DNA of 64,000 bases from Lepidodermella squamata (Eukaryota; Gastrotricha): NCBI GenBank assembly GCA_047495785.1, contig JBLDXI010000042.1, positions 2,108,001 to 2,172,000 on the forward strand, written 5' to 3'. Below are positions 20,158 to 31,829 of the stretch, piece by piece. Positions within the stretch are counted from its first letter, which is position 1. The number at the start of each line of letters is the position of its first letter. The notes under the pieces were generated by a model. It saw only the letters and a list, made by a program, of their open reading frames with translations, did no database searches and had not been told where the DNA came from. Position numbers and translations under genes: made by a program.

Positions 20158-22431
20158 ATGATGAAAACAACTTTATCGCAATTTGCGGCATGTCTTTTCT
20201 TCTCCATCGCAAATTCAGTTCATGGGCAAAACACAAAGTTGGAGGTGTTTTTCGGCTACACCAATATTCAAGCTCTCGATCCTGCTAGTGACATTTGCCC
20301 GCATGTTCAAAAGCTGATGATCGACATGGTCAACAAGCGGAACGACATCTTGCCCGGCTACGATTTGGTTGCCAGCAATCAGGACGAAGGACCAGCGAGT
20401 GTTCTGCTAACCCAGCGAGTTATAGAGTTCTACAGGGAACCAGCGGCGAATAATTCCGTGAAATCGCCTGTTGTGTGCGCAGGAGGCTATACTGCTGGAT
20501 GCAAATCTCTGGCGCAAATTCTTCACCATTCGAATTTGGTCGGTATAGCCCCTGTTTGCTTGTCGCCCTCTTTCACTACCAATCGGGTATTGTTCCCGAA
20601 TTTCTATCGCATCCGTCCGTCCGGAGAGGCACTGGCCCTGCCTCGGCTCAACTTCATTAAAACGCTCGGCGGATGGCAAAAAATTGCGATACTAGCGAAC
20701 GCCGGCTCTACGATTGTCAACTTTCACGTTGCATCGTACTTCTACGATTTAGCGGTTAAAAATGGCTTAGAAGTTGTGCGGTACGACGCAGCTTTTGATT
20801 TGACTGACGACTTGGTATGGGGGTTGAAACATTCAGGAGCACGGGTGATAGTTTATGAAATTTCCGATCTGCCTGCGGCTATGATGTTCCTTTGCAAATG
20901 CTTTAGTTACAGTTTGACTGGACCTCGCTACGTTTTCATCATGGCTGGTAACGCCTTTGCGGATGTGAGTACAAAACCCGAATTTATCGCCCCGGAATGT
21001 ACGAAGACCATTGTCTTGCAACAGTTTAAGTCCACAGTTTTCATCGGATCAATAGGGTCGAGCTTTGGGGTGGAAAATACGGGTAAAACCAGTCTAGGCT
21101 ACGACACCAAGCAGTTTGACGAAATGCTTGACAGGGCAGTTCCCGATGCGAGAAACTTGTCCAACTACGGCAGGCGTTACCTCTGCCACGATCAGTATCT
21201 CCAAGCAATTCTAACTCTCGACGGGGCTGAGAAGATTTTGAAGACGAAGAATATGTCCCTCAGAGATTACGACAACCAGCCAGAGATAGTAATGGAGGCT
21301 GCGAATAAAAGTGCGGCTGCTATCAGGTTTGTCGGATTCAGACAGGGCGTTATCGAGTACTCGCCAAGGTTTGAACAGGATTCGGAGCCTCAGTACATCT
21401 TCCAGTGGATTCAACAGGAAAACAGGGCACGGATAAGCTACGAAATCACTCTACTGCCGAACAAAACAAACGTGAGTGATGTTTCGAGTTACGCTATTCG
21501 GAGCTTCGAACCTTACGTCTGGTACACGGAGACTAAGCAGCCCCCAGCTGATTGGCCAGGGGAAGAAATCGACGTAATTCACGTCCCAGATGCTTTCCTC
21601 ATCTTTGTATGCGCCTTGAGCGGAGTGGTGACCTTCTGGCAACTACTGGCATTAGTCTTGAATATGGATTTTCGGAGGATTATCTTTTTCCATGCATGCA
21701 TGTTACTCAACGCAGCTTCAATCCTGTTCGCGCTGAATGATCACTCAGCAGCGGTTTGTAACGCTAAGTATATGTTCCTAGTTATCGGAGGAACCGTCGT
21801 TCACTTGGTGCTTTATCGAAAGTTGGCGTCTCACGTGACCTCGAAGCGCCGCTCGACTATTTTTTCCTATGACTTCAGAACGATGGTAATTCCTAGGCTA
21901 TCGGCTAGGGTGGTTAACAGAAGGTCTAAGCGTTTGCAATTCCTGTTCGCTAATGTTGTACCTGTCCTTGTCCTAATCATTAGTTTATCCTTATTAGCTG
22001 CTTGGCTCGTCAAAAGTCCTATGGAGTCACGTTTCAGGCTTGTCCAGAGTGAATTCGTGGCTGAACGTGACATCTTTCGCCATGTCTATATTGAAATATG
22101 CGAGGCTAGCGATGCCAGGGACTTGAAATTCATGATGGCGCTGGCGGCGGTTGACCTAATTCCTGCAGGCGCGGCTGTTCTTTTATCAATTGCCATTGCT
22201 AAGGTCGAAGAGCCGGAAATCAAGCGTTACCGCATGGCCTCGCTCATCAACTTGCCCTTAGTCGTCGGTGCAATTTTCATGGTTGTAGCGTCGACGAACT
22301 ATCATGTGATCCAGCAAATCGTTGCATCTCTTGCATGTCTGGCTATTTCGATTCTGACCAGTGTGTTTGTACTTTTCTCAGATAAAGCTGTGGCGATTGC
22401 CCGTCGATCAGCTACATTATTCATAAAGTGA
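20158..22431 (+). CDS. Intronless GABA-B-like family C GPCR (paralog B, copy B)
   Basis: Second copy of the receptor at 9804-12077: same length (757 aa), signal peptide, Venus-flytrap domain and seven membrane segments. The only coding difference noticed is Val instead of Ala at residue 484, near the first membrane segment (T21608 versus C11254). Both copies keep a full open frame, so both may be expressed. Near-identity means either very recent duplication or gene conversion, or an assembly that kept two haplotypes in tandem. Confidence 0.83.
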   Translation: MMKTTLSQFAACLFFSIANSVHGQNTKLEVFFGYTNIQALDPASDICPHVQKLMIDMVNKRNDILPGYDLVASNQDEGPASVLLTQRVIEFYREPAANNSVKSPVVCAGGYTAGCKSLAQILHHSNLVGIAPVCLSPSFTTNRVLFPNFYRIRPSGEALALPRLNFIKTLGGWQKIAILANAGSTIVNFHVASYFYDLAVKNGLEVVRYDAAFDLTDDLVWGLKHSGARVIVYEISDLPAAMMFLCKCFSYSLTGPRYVFIMAGNAFADVSTKPEFIAPECTKTIVLQQFKSTVFIGSIGSSFGVENTGKTSLGYDTKQFDEMLDRAVPDARNLSNYGRRYLCHDQYLQAILTLDGAEKILKTKNMSLRDYDNQPEIVMEAANKSAAAIRFVGFRQGVIEYSPRFEQDSEPQYIFQWIQQENRARISYEITLLPNKTNVSDVSSYAIRSFEPYVWYTETKQPPADWPGEEIDVIHVPDAFLIFVCALSGVVTFWQLLALVLNMDFRRIIFFHACMLLNAASILFALNDHSAAVCNAKYMFLVIGGTVVHLVLYRKLASHVTSKRRSTIFSYDFRTMVIPRLSARVVNRRSKRLQFLFANVVPVLVLIISLSLLAAWLVKSPMESRFRLVQSEFVAERDIFRHVYIEICEASDARDLKFMMALAAVDLIPAGAAVLLSIAIAKVEEPEIKRYRMASLINLPLVVGAIFMVVASTNYHVIQQIVASLACLAISILTSVFVLFSDKAVAIARRSATLFIK

Positions 22432-22533
22432 AAGGGATTTTAATTTTTATCAAAATATATCTGTAGCGATAAAGCCGTAGTGATCTTCCGTCAACTGCAA
22501 TCGTTCGTTGCAATCATGAAGTGAAATGTCATC

Positions 22534-23394
22534 GGGGCAGTTGATCGACGGTTTTTTATGTTAAATTCTTATTTATCAGACGAGCTTTCTTTAAGGTTTA
22601 TTCAATCTTAAAACAGTGATAATAAAAGTAAAAAATTCTTTTACGTGCGTAATACAACAATTTTCAAGTTACGTAATTTATGTTTCTTAATAATATAAAA
22701 GGATGGTTAACAGAGAGATATCAGGCCTATATAGAGCACCCCGCCCTAATTTCGGCCGCTTTTCAGGTTTTTCCTACTTTGCCAGCCAGGTGAATTTTTA
22801 GAAAATATTCGGCAAAAGCAGAATTAAAGAGGAGTTCTTAGGGTATCGAATGCCGCTTTCCGCAAGTCCGGACGATTTTACCTTGATTTATGGCTAATTT
22901 TTTAGTCACCCAGACACCCGGCCGGAATTAGGAAGCGGGGTGCCCTAATTTCGGCCACCTCATCCAGGTACATTAATTCCATAAGTTTGGTATCGTTAGA
23001 TTTGTCTCAAAAAGCTGACTATAAAAACCGCCTTTGTTGCTCCACCTGTGAACCTTTCCTTGACGACGTGATGCCTGAAACTCAAACTTGTTTTGACAGG
23101 TACACGTTTGATAACTTGTTTTCTACCCAATAGCCTAACTGCGTTTGACTTTCTAAAATTCTTGAGAAATATCTAAAAAATTCCTTTGCTTCTGTAGAAT
23201 GAGAGTATCGATTTTGTTTTCCCGCTGAAATTGAGGTTTTTTATTGAGGTGAAATCAGCAAATTTTAAAGAGCTAGTTTCAGGTCAATTATACCTGCAAA
23301 GTAGCGGTAACAGAGCACTCGAGAAGCGACTTAACCCGCTCGCTCGCATTTAGAATTAGAATTTAGAATTTAGAAACCGTCGATCAACTGCCCC
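22534..23394. mobile_element. TIR element, copy B
   Basis: Same element as 12180-13040, with the same 21-base terminal inverted repeats, carried along by the duplication. Confidence 0.65.
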
Positions 23395-23823
23395 ATTGAT
23401 TTTTTCCCCAAAATAAATCTGTAACTTTGCAGATAAAGATGGTTTTAAAGGAAGCTAAATACAGCATGTCGCATGTCTAAAAATGTTTACAATATACAAT
23501 GATTTATGCACGCAATGTTTCAATGGGCGCAAGCGAATCCCATTCCCATGGTTTTGTACGTGCAAATAATTTTAACTACTGAAATACCTGAACAAAAAAG
23601 TCTGTAATGACCACGTGTAGGTATATTATATCATCACAGATGTGTTGAATACCAGCGCATTGCGTTTAAAGTGTAAACCTAGAATTATATATCATGAAAT
23701 TAATCATCTTTCGATTTAGGAGTATGTTTGAAGGTTGGAAATAAGCTGTTAGCTGTAAGCTGTTATATAAAGGTATAAAAGGAGCCACTGTCACATGCTG
23801 CTTTCTATCCTTAAAATTTTCAA

Positions 23824-24386
23824 ATGACTTTCCTCACAATGTATATATTAATTATTACAGTGGCTGTTGTAGCTATAACTCAGCCTATGAATGCCAATCC
23901 TGCACATGTCCTTGTTGGTCTAGAATCGCCAACTGCTATTCCACAGCCGGCGGTCACCATTGCAGCTCCGAATCAATCACGCAACAGATGGAATTTATCT
24001 GGTAAGATGTTGAGCGTTCAAAGTTCAAGATTTTCTAATTCAGTCTTTTCTAAATAGCCGAGAAAGCGCGAACGCTGAAACAATTAATCTTACTGCAGAA
24101 CAAAATTACTGAGCGAGAAATCGTGTGCAAACTTCGCTTAAGACAATGCATTGCTACCTTGGGGTCGCTTGCCGTATGCGAGAACATGGTGACATTCTAC
24201 ATGTGGGCGAATCGTGTTGTAGAAGACATAATGTCTGGCAAGAATGACGAAGAAATCTTTCCTAAGCTACATCTCATGCCTCCGAAGGGCTATGTGGCCA
24301 GGCCATGCCAAGATTGGTCAATGGATAACGGGAAATTATTAAAAGATGTGGTAGAAACGATTCAGAAAACGAGGAGTTCACCCTAG
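23824..24386 (+). CDS. Small secreted protein, family S (copy B, gene 2)
   Basis: Identical to 13470-14032: exons 23824-24001 and 24058-24386, 56-nt phase-1 intron, 168 aa with signal peptide and the VTFYMWANRVVEDIMSGKND motif. The promoter region with TATATAAAGGTATAAAAGG is also identical. See the copy A entry for the description. Confidence 0.75.
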
Positions 24387-25267
24387 TTATAGCCGTCTGC
24401 TGTTCTTCCTCTGAATGTTCGTGGTTCGAAGTCACAGCGCGATTGTAAGTGAGCATAGCCACACTAGTAAAAATAAGTTATTAGCTAGCCGCTAGCTAGC
24501 TCACTGCTTCAGCACTATGTATAAGGTGGGATATCTAGCGCGCAATGAAAAGTTACTAGCTAACGGATCAAGTTGCTAAATAGCGCAACGCTTAGGCACG
24601 AATATCGACAAGCTACTATCCTAGATCCTAGCTAAGATATAAGTTAACATGAAACGCGACGCGGCCAGCAGCCAAGGATCGCTCTATGAACTGGTTTTTC
24701 GCTTTTATTTCTGTAACAAAGTAAGTAACAGTTATTTGATAATTGCAGAATTCTAATTCACTTGCCTGTTTTTATATCTTCCAATTCTTCCGCACTTCAT
24801 TCGGCACCAAATTTGGCACTAATTCGGCACCTTGTTCCGCACTTCATTCGGCACTTTTCCGCACCTCTATTCCGCACCTCTATGACGCGAAAAGGTTGAA
24901 AAATGAGTGTCGTGTTCAATTGTTTTCTTCGAGTAAAACACAAAATGTTCATTGCTTAATTTTTATTTGGATACCATCGCTTCACGGAGGCGATTTCATC
25001 GGTCAAAAAATGCTCCAAATCAAATCAAACCAGGTATAAGAATAACCCATAGAAATGTATAAATTTTGATTGTAGCAAGATGTAAATTTGCAATCACTAC
25101 ATAATATTTAATCGATACCTCATGAGCAAGTACAGACTAAGATAAACTGCATCAATCAGTGTATAATGTCAAATCGAGGCAAGTTTTCAAAAAATCAAAT
25201 AAATCAGCAATCAGTAAGAAGAACCGGAATAACTGCATCAGATCAAGAAAGAATGTTGAGAAAAATG
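24387..25267. other. Intergenic, copy of 14033-14913
   Basis: Same CTAG-rich patch and TTCCGCAC/TTCGGCAC repeats as in copy A. No gene. Confidence 0.5.
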
Positions 25268-27555
25268 TTAATTCGAGTCACTGATGTATTTTGTCTCAGA
25301 TTCCGACGAGCTAATGTAGATGGTCTCGCTGTCGTATTCATCATCGATAGGCGCATTCGAGCTCGCGAGTTTGACAGTCCATTTCCGCTCCTGATCCAAC
25401 AGGATTGTTTTCAGCATGTCGCTGAACTCAACCGCCTGATCGGCAGTCATTAGCACATAATGACTCAAAGCAGTCTCGCGGCTATTGCAAAGAAATTAGC
25501 CCAAATAAGTTCAACGTTTTTGAATTACCTGTGGCCTGCACCTTTGTTGAACTTCAAATGGCATTTGGCAACTTCGGCAGCAATCCTCTCGTAAAACGTT
25601 TCCGCCGTTTTTCGCAACGAATTGAAGGTGAAGAAAACTTCCGGAAGCTTGGCTATTTCTCTCCAATGATTCCAATAATTTTGCATAATATCCAAGATAT
25701 TATCGGCGGGCTTTCCATCCATGCGGAGAAACAAGGTTGAGGGAAAAGGCCTTGGGTAGCCGGCCAGGGGACGCCAAAATTTGATGTAGTTATCAATCAG
25801 CTTCTTGACCAGAGCGGGGAATACAACGAATCCGGCATTATTTCTTTCCGCTTTACAACCTAAGATTGATAATAGACCGATTATAAAGGAATGCCGAGAA
25901 ATTTATGAGCTAACCGAAAACACGCACGACGTAGACTACTTGGCCTGCCTCATTGTATCGACGGAACGCGCCTTGGAATTCCTCTAGCTTCATCTTGAAG
26001 AATGAGGATGGACGAATGATCGAATATAAGCATATTTGAGTCATGATATACGCAAACAATTGCTCAATCATGTCCTCTGTGAAGCCGCTGTGGAATTTGA
26101 TGTTATCGAAAGCTTTATTAAGACCCATGCCGTTTGCGAAGCCAAGGAAATACGAAAACATAGATAGATCCATGAGCGTTGGTAATTTTCCGCGGGCGAA
26201 GGCGTCAGAATCCATTTTCTTTTTAACAACACGCTCACTTATCAAACCTCCCTGATAAACAAAAATTAATAAAATATACACATATTAAATGGGGTCAAGG
26301 CATGACAATGTTACCTGATAATTGCCTCAAGCGTTTTTCCAGAGCACGATGGATTCTTCAATATCGCTTTTCTCACCTTGAGTGAGACTCTTCTTCTTCG
26401 TGAGCTTCAAGTACTCAAGAAATTCGATGATGCTCAGAACTGAAGCATATCGAGAGGAGTTCCTAACATTCTTCTCATCAAGTTTTTTTGTTACCATCTC
26501 CATCTTCGACTCATCCAAGAAGTCCTTCCAGGAAGTTATTCCACAAAGGCGAATCACACCGATCAGACTTTTAACTTTACCATCCTTAGTTGAGGATTTC
26601 AACTGATTCCGTCCACTGAATGGATTCTGAAGCCAAGTTTTGTATTTCTCAACCTCAAGCTCGAGCTCAAATCGACTTGAAAAACTAAGCCAGTTTGAGG
26701 AAGAACGGTTTTGTCAATTGAAAGAGCCACAGGAATTGTGTTGGAATCGATGTTATCCAATACTTGAGACTGCATAGTTGTCCGGTTCTCCGCTGGATTG
26801 TCCACAAATGTGGGCGTACAGTCGTCTTCCAATGTAAGATCAGTCAATTTCTCACATGAACCAGAGTTCGAGTTAGCTGCAGACTCCTTAATCTTCTCAG
26901 TTGGAAAATTAGTATCTCCAGTTTTCAGCCGCTTGGGCTCAGCCTTCAGACGTTGGTAATAATCGTCAATCGCCTGTTGCCTTTTCCTCGGGGAAACCTC
27001 GCGAGCTTGGTCACAATGGTATACAACATGGCTACGGAAGTAGCTACTGTCTTTGGTTGTACCACAAAACATGCATTGGTGCGATTTCCTCCGTTTCTTT
27101 TCAGTGTTTCCGTTTCCGCAAAACCGGCCCTTGCCGTCCCGCTGAACACTCTTAGCTTCTTGACTGATATTCCTTTCGTCGGCCATGAAAGCACCGAGTC
27201 CGGCAAGATAGGCTTCAACGATGGGCCACGCTTTCGATAGTTCACCTTTCGGGCCGTAGAGTGCAATTTCTTTTCTCTTCAAACTAAATGTCACCTTGCA
27301 TTCGGTGAGCATCTCGCGTAGATCTGCCGGCTTAAGGTGGCTGGAAACGCAATCAGGAATCGGTACAATTCTCGTAAGAGTGAATGAACTGTTTTTCCTA
27401 ATCAGTTGTCTCGCGTTTTTAATAGCCGTATCAGAACCAGTGAAAATCAGCTGACCACTTAAAAAAAAGACTGAATCCAGTTTACACGACTCTCGAATGA
27501 ATTCGATAACATCATCAGAGACCGTTAGGACATCAGGAACTTCTTGTCGAAAGGA
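25268..27555 (-). CDS. Tyrosine-recombinase-like (Crypton-type) gene with N-terminal zinc-finger region, possibly decayed
   Basis: Exons that join in phase are 26251-25924, 25859-25529 and 25463-25268. The exon before them covers about 27555-26315. Upstream, residues around CMFCGTTKDSS and HVVYHC form a C2HC/C2HH-like finger preceded by two KH-like segments. The C-terminal half has the layout of tyrosine recombinases: an arm with LEVEKYKTWLQNPFSG and SRYASVLSIIEFLEYL, an arginine box CLYSIIRPSSFFKMKLEEF, then FWRPLAG and FLRMDGKPADNI, LRKTAET (second arginine), and GHSHYVLMTADQAV (the HS..Y region). The catalytic His before LRK is not obvious. Two defects are seen: a frame change near 26660 and an in-frame TGA just before the 63-nt intron (26252-26314). 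It is either a pseudogene or uses splices I missed. Confidence 0.6.
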
Positions 27556-27644
27556 ACGTCGAAATCCAAAATGTCAATTAATTATAATTATCTAAGATTA
27601 TGGTAAAAATTTCCATAAAAGTTGTAGTCACATTTGAAATTGAA

Positions 27645-27845
27645 TTAAATAGTCATCATCCTTCTAAAGACGCAAACGGGCTCGCGATTTCGAAAAACAT
27701 CACGGAAGTCAATGTTCATCAAGTAAATCACCTTGAGAAAACTGACGAGATTCATCGGTTGACCCGTACACATGAGAAGAGTTTTCGCTTTCTTGAGTAT
27801 ATCTAACTCGCCGAGGCTGTATCGCACGCCCACTACACCAGGCAT
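27645..27845 (-). CDS. Small ORF, 66 aa, paralog of the next ORF
   Basis: Starts with ATG after an ACCGACAG acceptor-like sequence. The core reads ELDILKKAKTLLM then MNIDFRDVFRNREP and ends in TI at the stop. The ORF at 27999-28268 shares this pattern (ELMVLKKAKAILL, MKIDYDAVFGDREP, TI-stop). The duplicated 56-residue pattern and the equal stop position argue that it was once coding. Family not recognised. It could be upstream exons of the recombinase-like gene or separate small genes. Confidence 0.4.
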   Translation of the reverse strand: MPGVVGVRYSLGELDILKKAKTLLMCTGQPMNLVSFLKVIYLMNIDFRDVFRNREPVCVFRRMMTI

Positions 27846-27998
27846 TTTCTGTCGGTAAGATTATATCACTGAATGCAATCTAGAATTCATGTAAACAACT
27901 AAGATAAAAAATGCATTTTAATAACGAAAAATGAAACAATGTGTTGAGATTTCTGTCAATGCAGGGTGATAACAATTCATGAAGAAAAATATTAAGCC

Positions 27999-28268
27999 TC
28001 AGATTGTAAGCAGCTTGGTAATTAAGTTTTTCGGTTCCCGGTCACCAAAGACGGCGTCATAATCGATTTTCATAGCAACCAATATGTTGCACAAGTTAAC
28101 CTCGTTAAGAGATTTGTTCTGATGAAGCAGAATTGCTTTAGCTTTTTTGAGGACCATTAGTTCGTCATCGTTATAGCGGGCGCCTTTTTTGCCCGCTATA
28201 GTGGTGTTCATCGATTGTGCCAGCTGAGCTAAACTCGGCGACGAATATGCGGCGCTTCTGAACAACAT
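27999..28268 (-). CDS. Small ORF, 89 aa, paralog of the previous ORF
   Basis: ATG at 28268. An N-terminal stretch of about 30 residues is followed by the roughly 56-residue domain ELMVLKKAKAILLHQNKSLN..MKIDYDAVFGDREP..LLTI shared with 27645-27845. It is predicted largely helical and cytosolic (no signal peptide). No known family recognised. Head-to-tail arrangement with its paralog on the same strand suggests local duplication. Confidence 0.45.
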   Translation of the reverse strand: MLFRSAAYSSPSLAQLAQSMNTTIAGKKGARYNDDELMVLKKAKAILLHQNKSLNEVNLCNILVAMKIDYDAVFGDREPKNLITKLLTI

Positions 28269-28434
28269 CTTAACAACAATCGAAATATTACCGATATATT
28301 ACCTTGCAGTTGCCGAGAGTCCTGATGTCAGTGGGAACGGGTCGTTTAAGTTAGCAAAGGTCTGATCTATTAGGTTCCCTGTAGGACTGTTCTTAACACT
28401 TTAACTGCCCAAATAAGGGTCGAAAAACGACATT

Positions 28435-28548
28435 TAGATCCAAATATTGGATCCAGAATTTAGATCCAGATTCTGGCTCTAAGAATTGGATCTAAATATC
28501 AGACCCAGATTCTGGATCCAGATTTTGGATCCAAGAATTAGATCCAGT
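28435..28548. repeat. Degenerate GGATCCAGA/TTAGATCCA tandem repeat
   Basis: About ten variants of a 10-13-base unit containing (G/A)GATC(C/T)A(G/A)A, ending in the AGATCCAG at 28540. A simple satellite-like patch with several GGATCC palindromes. Confidence 0.7.
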
Positions 28549-31500
28549 TTTTAGAGCTGTCATTATTTTCGCTATATTTTAACGCATTTTCAAAGCGGCT
28601 CGATATCCTTGTAGGAAAATGAGGATTACCAACAAGCTCCGAGTGACAATTTGACACCAGGCCGACGCCAGGAGAGGAAGAAAACCAGTCTATTCGCTCT
28701 CTATAGCCAGAGATAGCCCGAATTATCACTCTTTTTAACTCACAATTTATTTAACCTATTAGCTGTAACACAAATTACGCTAGAAGTGAACTGAAGTGAC
28801 AAGGTTCTTGCTTTTAAGGGTGGACTTCTACCTATATGAAAATATTTGTAAATAAGTCAGAAAAGAGGTTTGTTTCAATATATGAGTGTATATGTGATAT
28901 AACGGTTAGCCGTTTATAACCCGATTTAACATTCTTCATGATCAATTGTGATTAAGTAGCTCAGCGCTCAGCGGATTATCAGTATCCAACGCGAAAGGTT
29001 CCCTCGACAGCTTGAACCATGATTCTGCGGTAAGTGGGTCAGTAGGGCGAGAACAGAAAGGCAGAACATACCTATGCCAATTATTATCGACGCCTAATTT
29101 TATTAAATATGACCTGGAGTCTTCTTTCCGACAAATGCCTAATTTCTTCCAAGTCAATGTATCGTTGCTCAGGGGGGCTTCAATTTAAGATGAGCTACAA
29201 ATCACGAATGTGCTAGTATTTGAACATTTACGTGTTAGTCACATTTGCTTATTCGGTAAAAATAGAGCGCATACGTAGCGTAAGGTTTTTTACCAAACGT
29301 GAGCGGGTCAGGGGCCAGGCAATGTGCTACTAGTCGCAGGCCAATCGCAGGCCAAAAGTTGTCATGTCGAACATGCTAAAAAACAGTACGAATTGCATGT
29401 GCACGGGAGACATTTCATAAGATGATAGACAGGTGATAGACGACTGATGACGCCATGTCACAAGAGTTAGCATGTTGTGCGTCGAAGTCGTGCGCACAAC
29501 TGCACGCAGCATGCAGTGGCAACACTGCACATTTTCTAGTGGCACACCTTAATCCTGCTGAAAATGGGGTTTATTTTTTATCACTCCCTACTGATGCCTT
29601 TTGACGATCTGTGGACCGACTGAACGAGGGAGTTCCCCGTCACTCTCATTTTTTATTGATACTTACTAATCCTCCTTGCACAAACATACACACCTGCGGC
29701 AATCTTGAACACGCCTTTTACATCTTCAGTAATAAGAATAAGCTATAATCGATGGTTGTGAGACAGTTGGATAGTCTGTTTTTATTACGTACACCACTAT
29801 CCTCCTTGACGACACACCTAACAACGGAATACAGCCTGCATCGGGTAACTGTGACTACACCGTTATCCTTTTTTAGGTACCCCACTATCCTCCTTGACGA
29901 CCGACAGACCGACAGACCGAACAGGACCTACGACAACGGGAGTTTCCCGTCATAATCTCAGTATGTGCTATGTGCTACTATCATTTGATTGCTTGACGTG
30001 GATAATGGACTTGCCCATCTACGCTTAGACCTGATTCTGGTTAGTATACCCTGACTTATCACGAAAATGCCTCGCATAATACGCAGCTTCCAGTACTAGA
30101 ACTCGAAACCTTTACCAAGTAAAAATCCTAATTTTCACACAATACAACGCATCCATCGCCATCTGCTGAGCCCTGCCACTAAGATTGAACGTACGTGAAA
30201 TCAGTGCCATCGCCCCATTTGATCACGTCGTTCTGCTTGGAGAGGCTGATCCACGCAGATCCCGATTTACCCCCCAGCCCCCAGCGCTAGTCTGACAGCC
30301 GCGAACTCAGCGTCCGATCTGATCGTAGGCTTCGCTGGCTGTTAAAGTCTAACGAAAAATACCTCTTGGTCGCAATCTGGCAGCTGGCCTGTCCAGCGAA
30401 TTCCCAATTAGCCGTTAGCCGGAATTCAAAGTTCAGTAGCCGCATCGCAACCAGCTGATAATTTCAACTTCCTTACATTTTTCAAGAAATGATTGATTTC
30501 GCCCGCATTTTATTGGTTTTGATTTATAAAGTACCCGAACAATTCGAAACCATGAGCCTGATTGACCGAGTCCCTGAAAACTGCTATATGGTGGTCTCTA
30601 CGACTTAGAACTGAGGCATGAATCCATTCAAAGGAATGAAATCGCGGTATTTGAATGAACATTTCGGTTTAAGGAAAGATGCGTAAATTCATTAGACACG
30701 GGTTGCTGCAACAGATGGTTCTAAGAACGCAACACGCCGCCAAGGTATTGTATTTGCAGTACATTCGGGCATTCTAAATACTAAATACACGAAGCGCATG
30801 GAAATTTCTTAGAAATGCCGTAGCACAAAAAACAGACCCCAGTGTTGCAGATGCCGCGGTTGCTCCTGCGGTTCTATAAGACTAATCTGCAGCACCAGTT
30901 CAGCAACGCCAACTCCGTACGTTCAACTCTGCAAATCAAATTTTGAAAGGAATAAATTATAGATAAGTAAATCATTATTTAGAATTGGTGGATTTGCGTT
31001 TGACACTAAAATTATTTTTTTTGAATTCATTTTGCGGAGTTTTGAGACTGAAGAGTCCAGTTCGAATTAGTCAATTTCCTGAACTATATTGCACTAAATA
31101 GTGTGATGAATTATTCCACGCTCCTCCCTCAATATTTAATTTCAGCGAATATTCAGCTGCATCTTCGAGTGGTCACTTCAAGGTGAAACCATTGCAGCAG
31201 CTGTTACAAAAAAATAATATATTATATCAATTTGTTTTTATTATTTATCCGGAATTTATTATTTTTATTATTTGTTATTGATTCATGGCATAGACGCAGC
31301 TCCCAGTACATCTGTGCCTATGATAAGTATAATCAATAGCCGACGCTACTCACGCGCTCGCCGGCTGACCTTCACACTTCACACACAAAACATACGCGGC
31401 CACATATTCGCGTACATTCATGTTTGCGTGCGCGCAAAAACAAAGCCTGGCGATAGCGTGGCATCGGTCAGTATAAAGGCTACATTCTACATACATTTCT

Positions 31501-31829
31501 ATATTCTATTCTATGTTATAGTAAATACGCTTAGACATTGTTTAGAAACTCCTTGTCCACAAATTTTGACATGGTAGATCTTAGTGAGAATTATGGCATA
31601 CTGTCGTATCCCATTCAAAATTCAAACTGAATCGCTCAAACTCATTTTTGAAATTTTTCCAAAAATAAATCGCTCCAATAATTATTAAGTCGAGACAGTG
31701 ATTAGGTTTTTTAATCTTTTTTCTTCTCTGATTTCTTCTCATCTGGTTTTTCGTTACATTTATTTGCAACCAGTTTTGTATCATCGATTCTTGAATTTCT
31801 CGTATTTTAAAGAATTGTGTACTCAAATC
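28549..31829. other. 3.3 kb without a recognised gene
   Basis: No conserved ORF seen. 29630-29960 contains related segments (CTATCCTCCTTGACGAC twice, GGGAGTTTCCCGTCA and GGGAGTTCCCCGTCA), probably decayed repeats. Confidence 0.45.

Larger units (their letters stand above)
15813..25974. repeat. Tandem duplication, right unit (copy B)
   Basis: Direct repeat of 2890-15620. It lacks the CR1-like and foldback insertions of copy A but has a MITE at 17809-17956. The right 6505 bases (19468-25974 region) are virtually identical to copy A. Copy B continues into the complete recombinase-like gene, so the right flank is the ancestral context of that gene. Confidence 0.92.

Noticed and set aside
28171-28195. 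GCGGGCGCC..GCCCGC inverted pair
   Set aside because: Falls inside a small ORF and is explained by its codons; pairing is short and interrupted.
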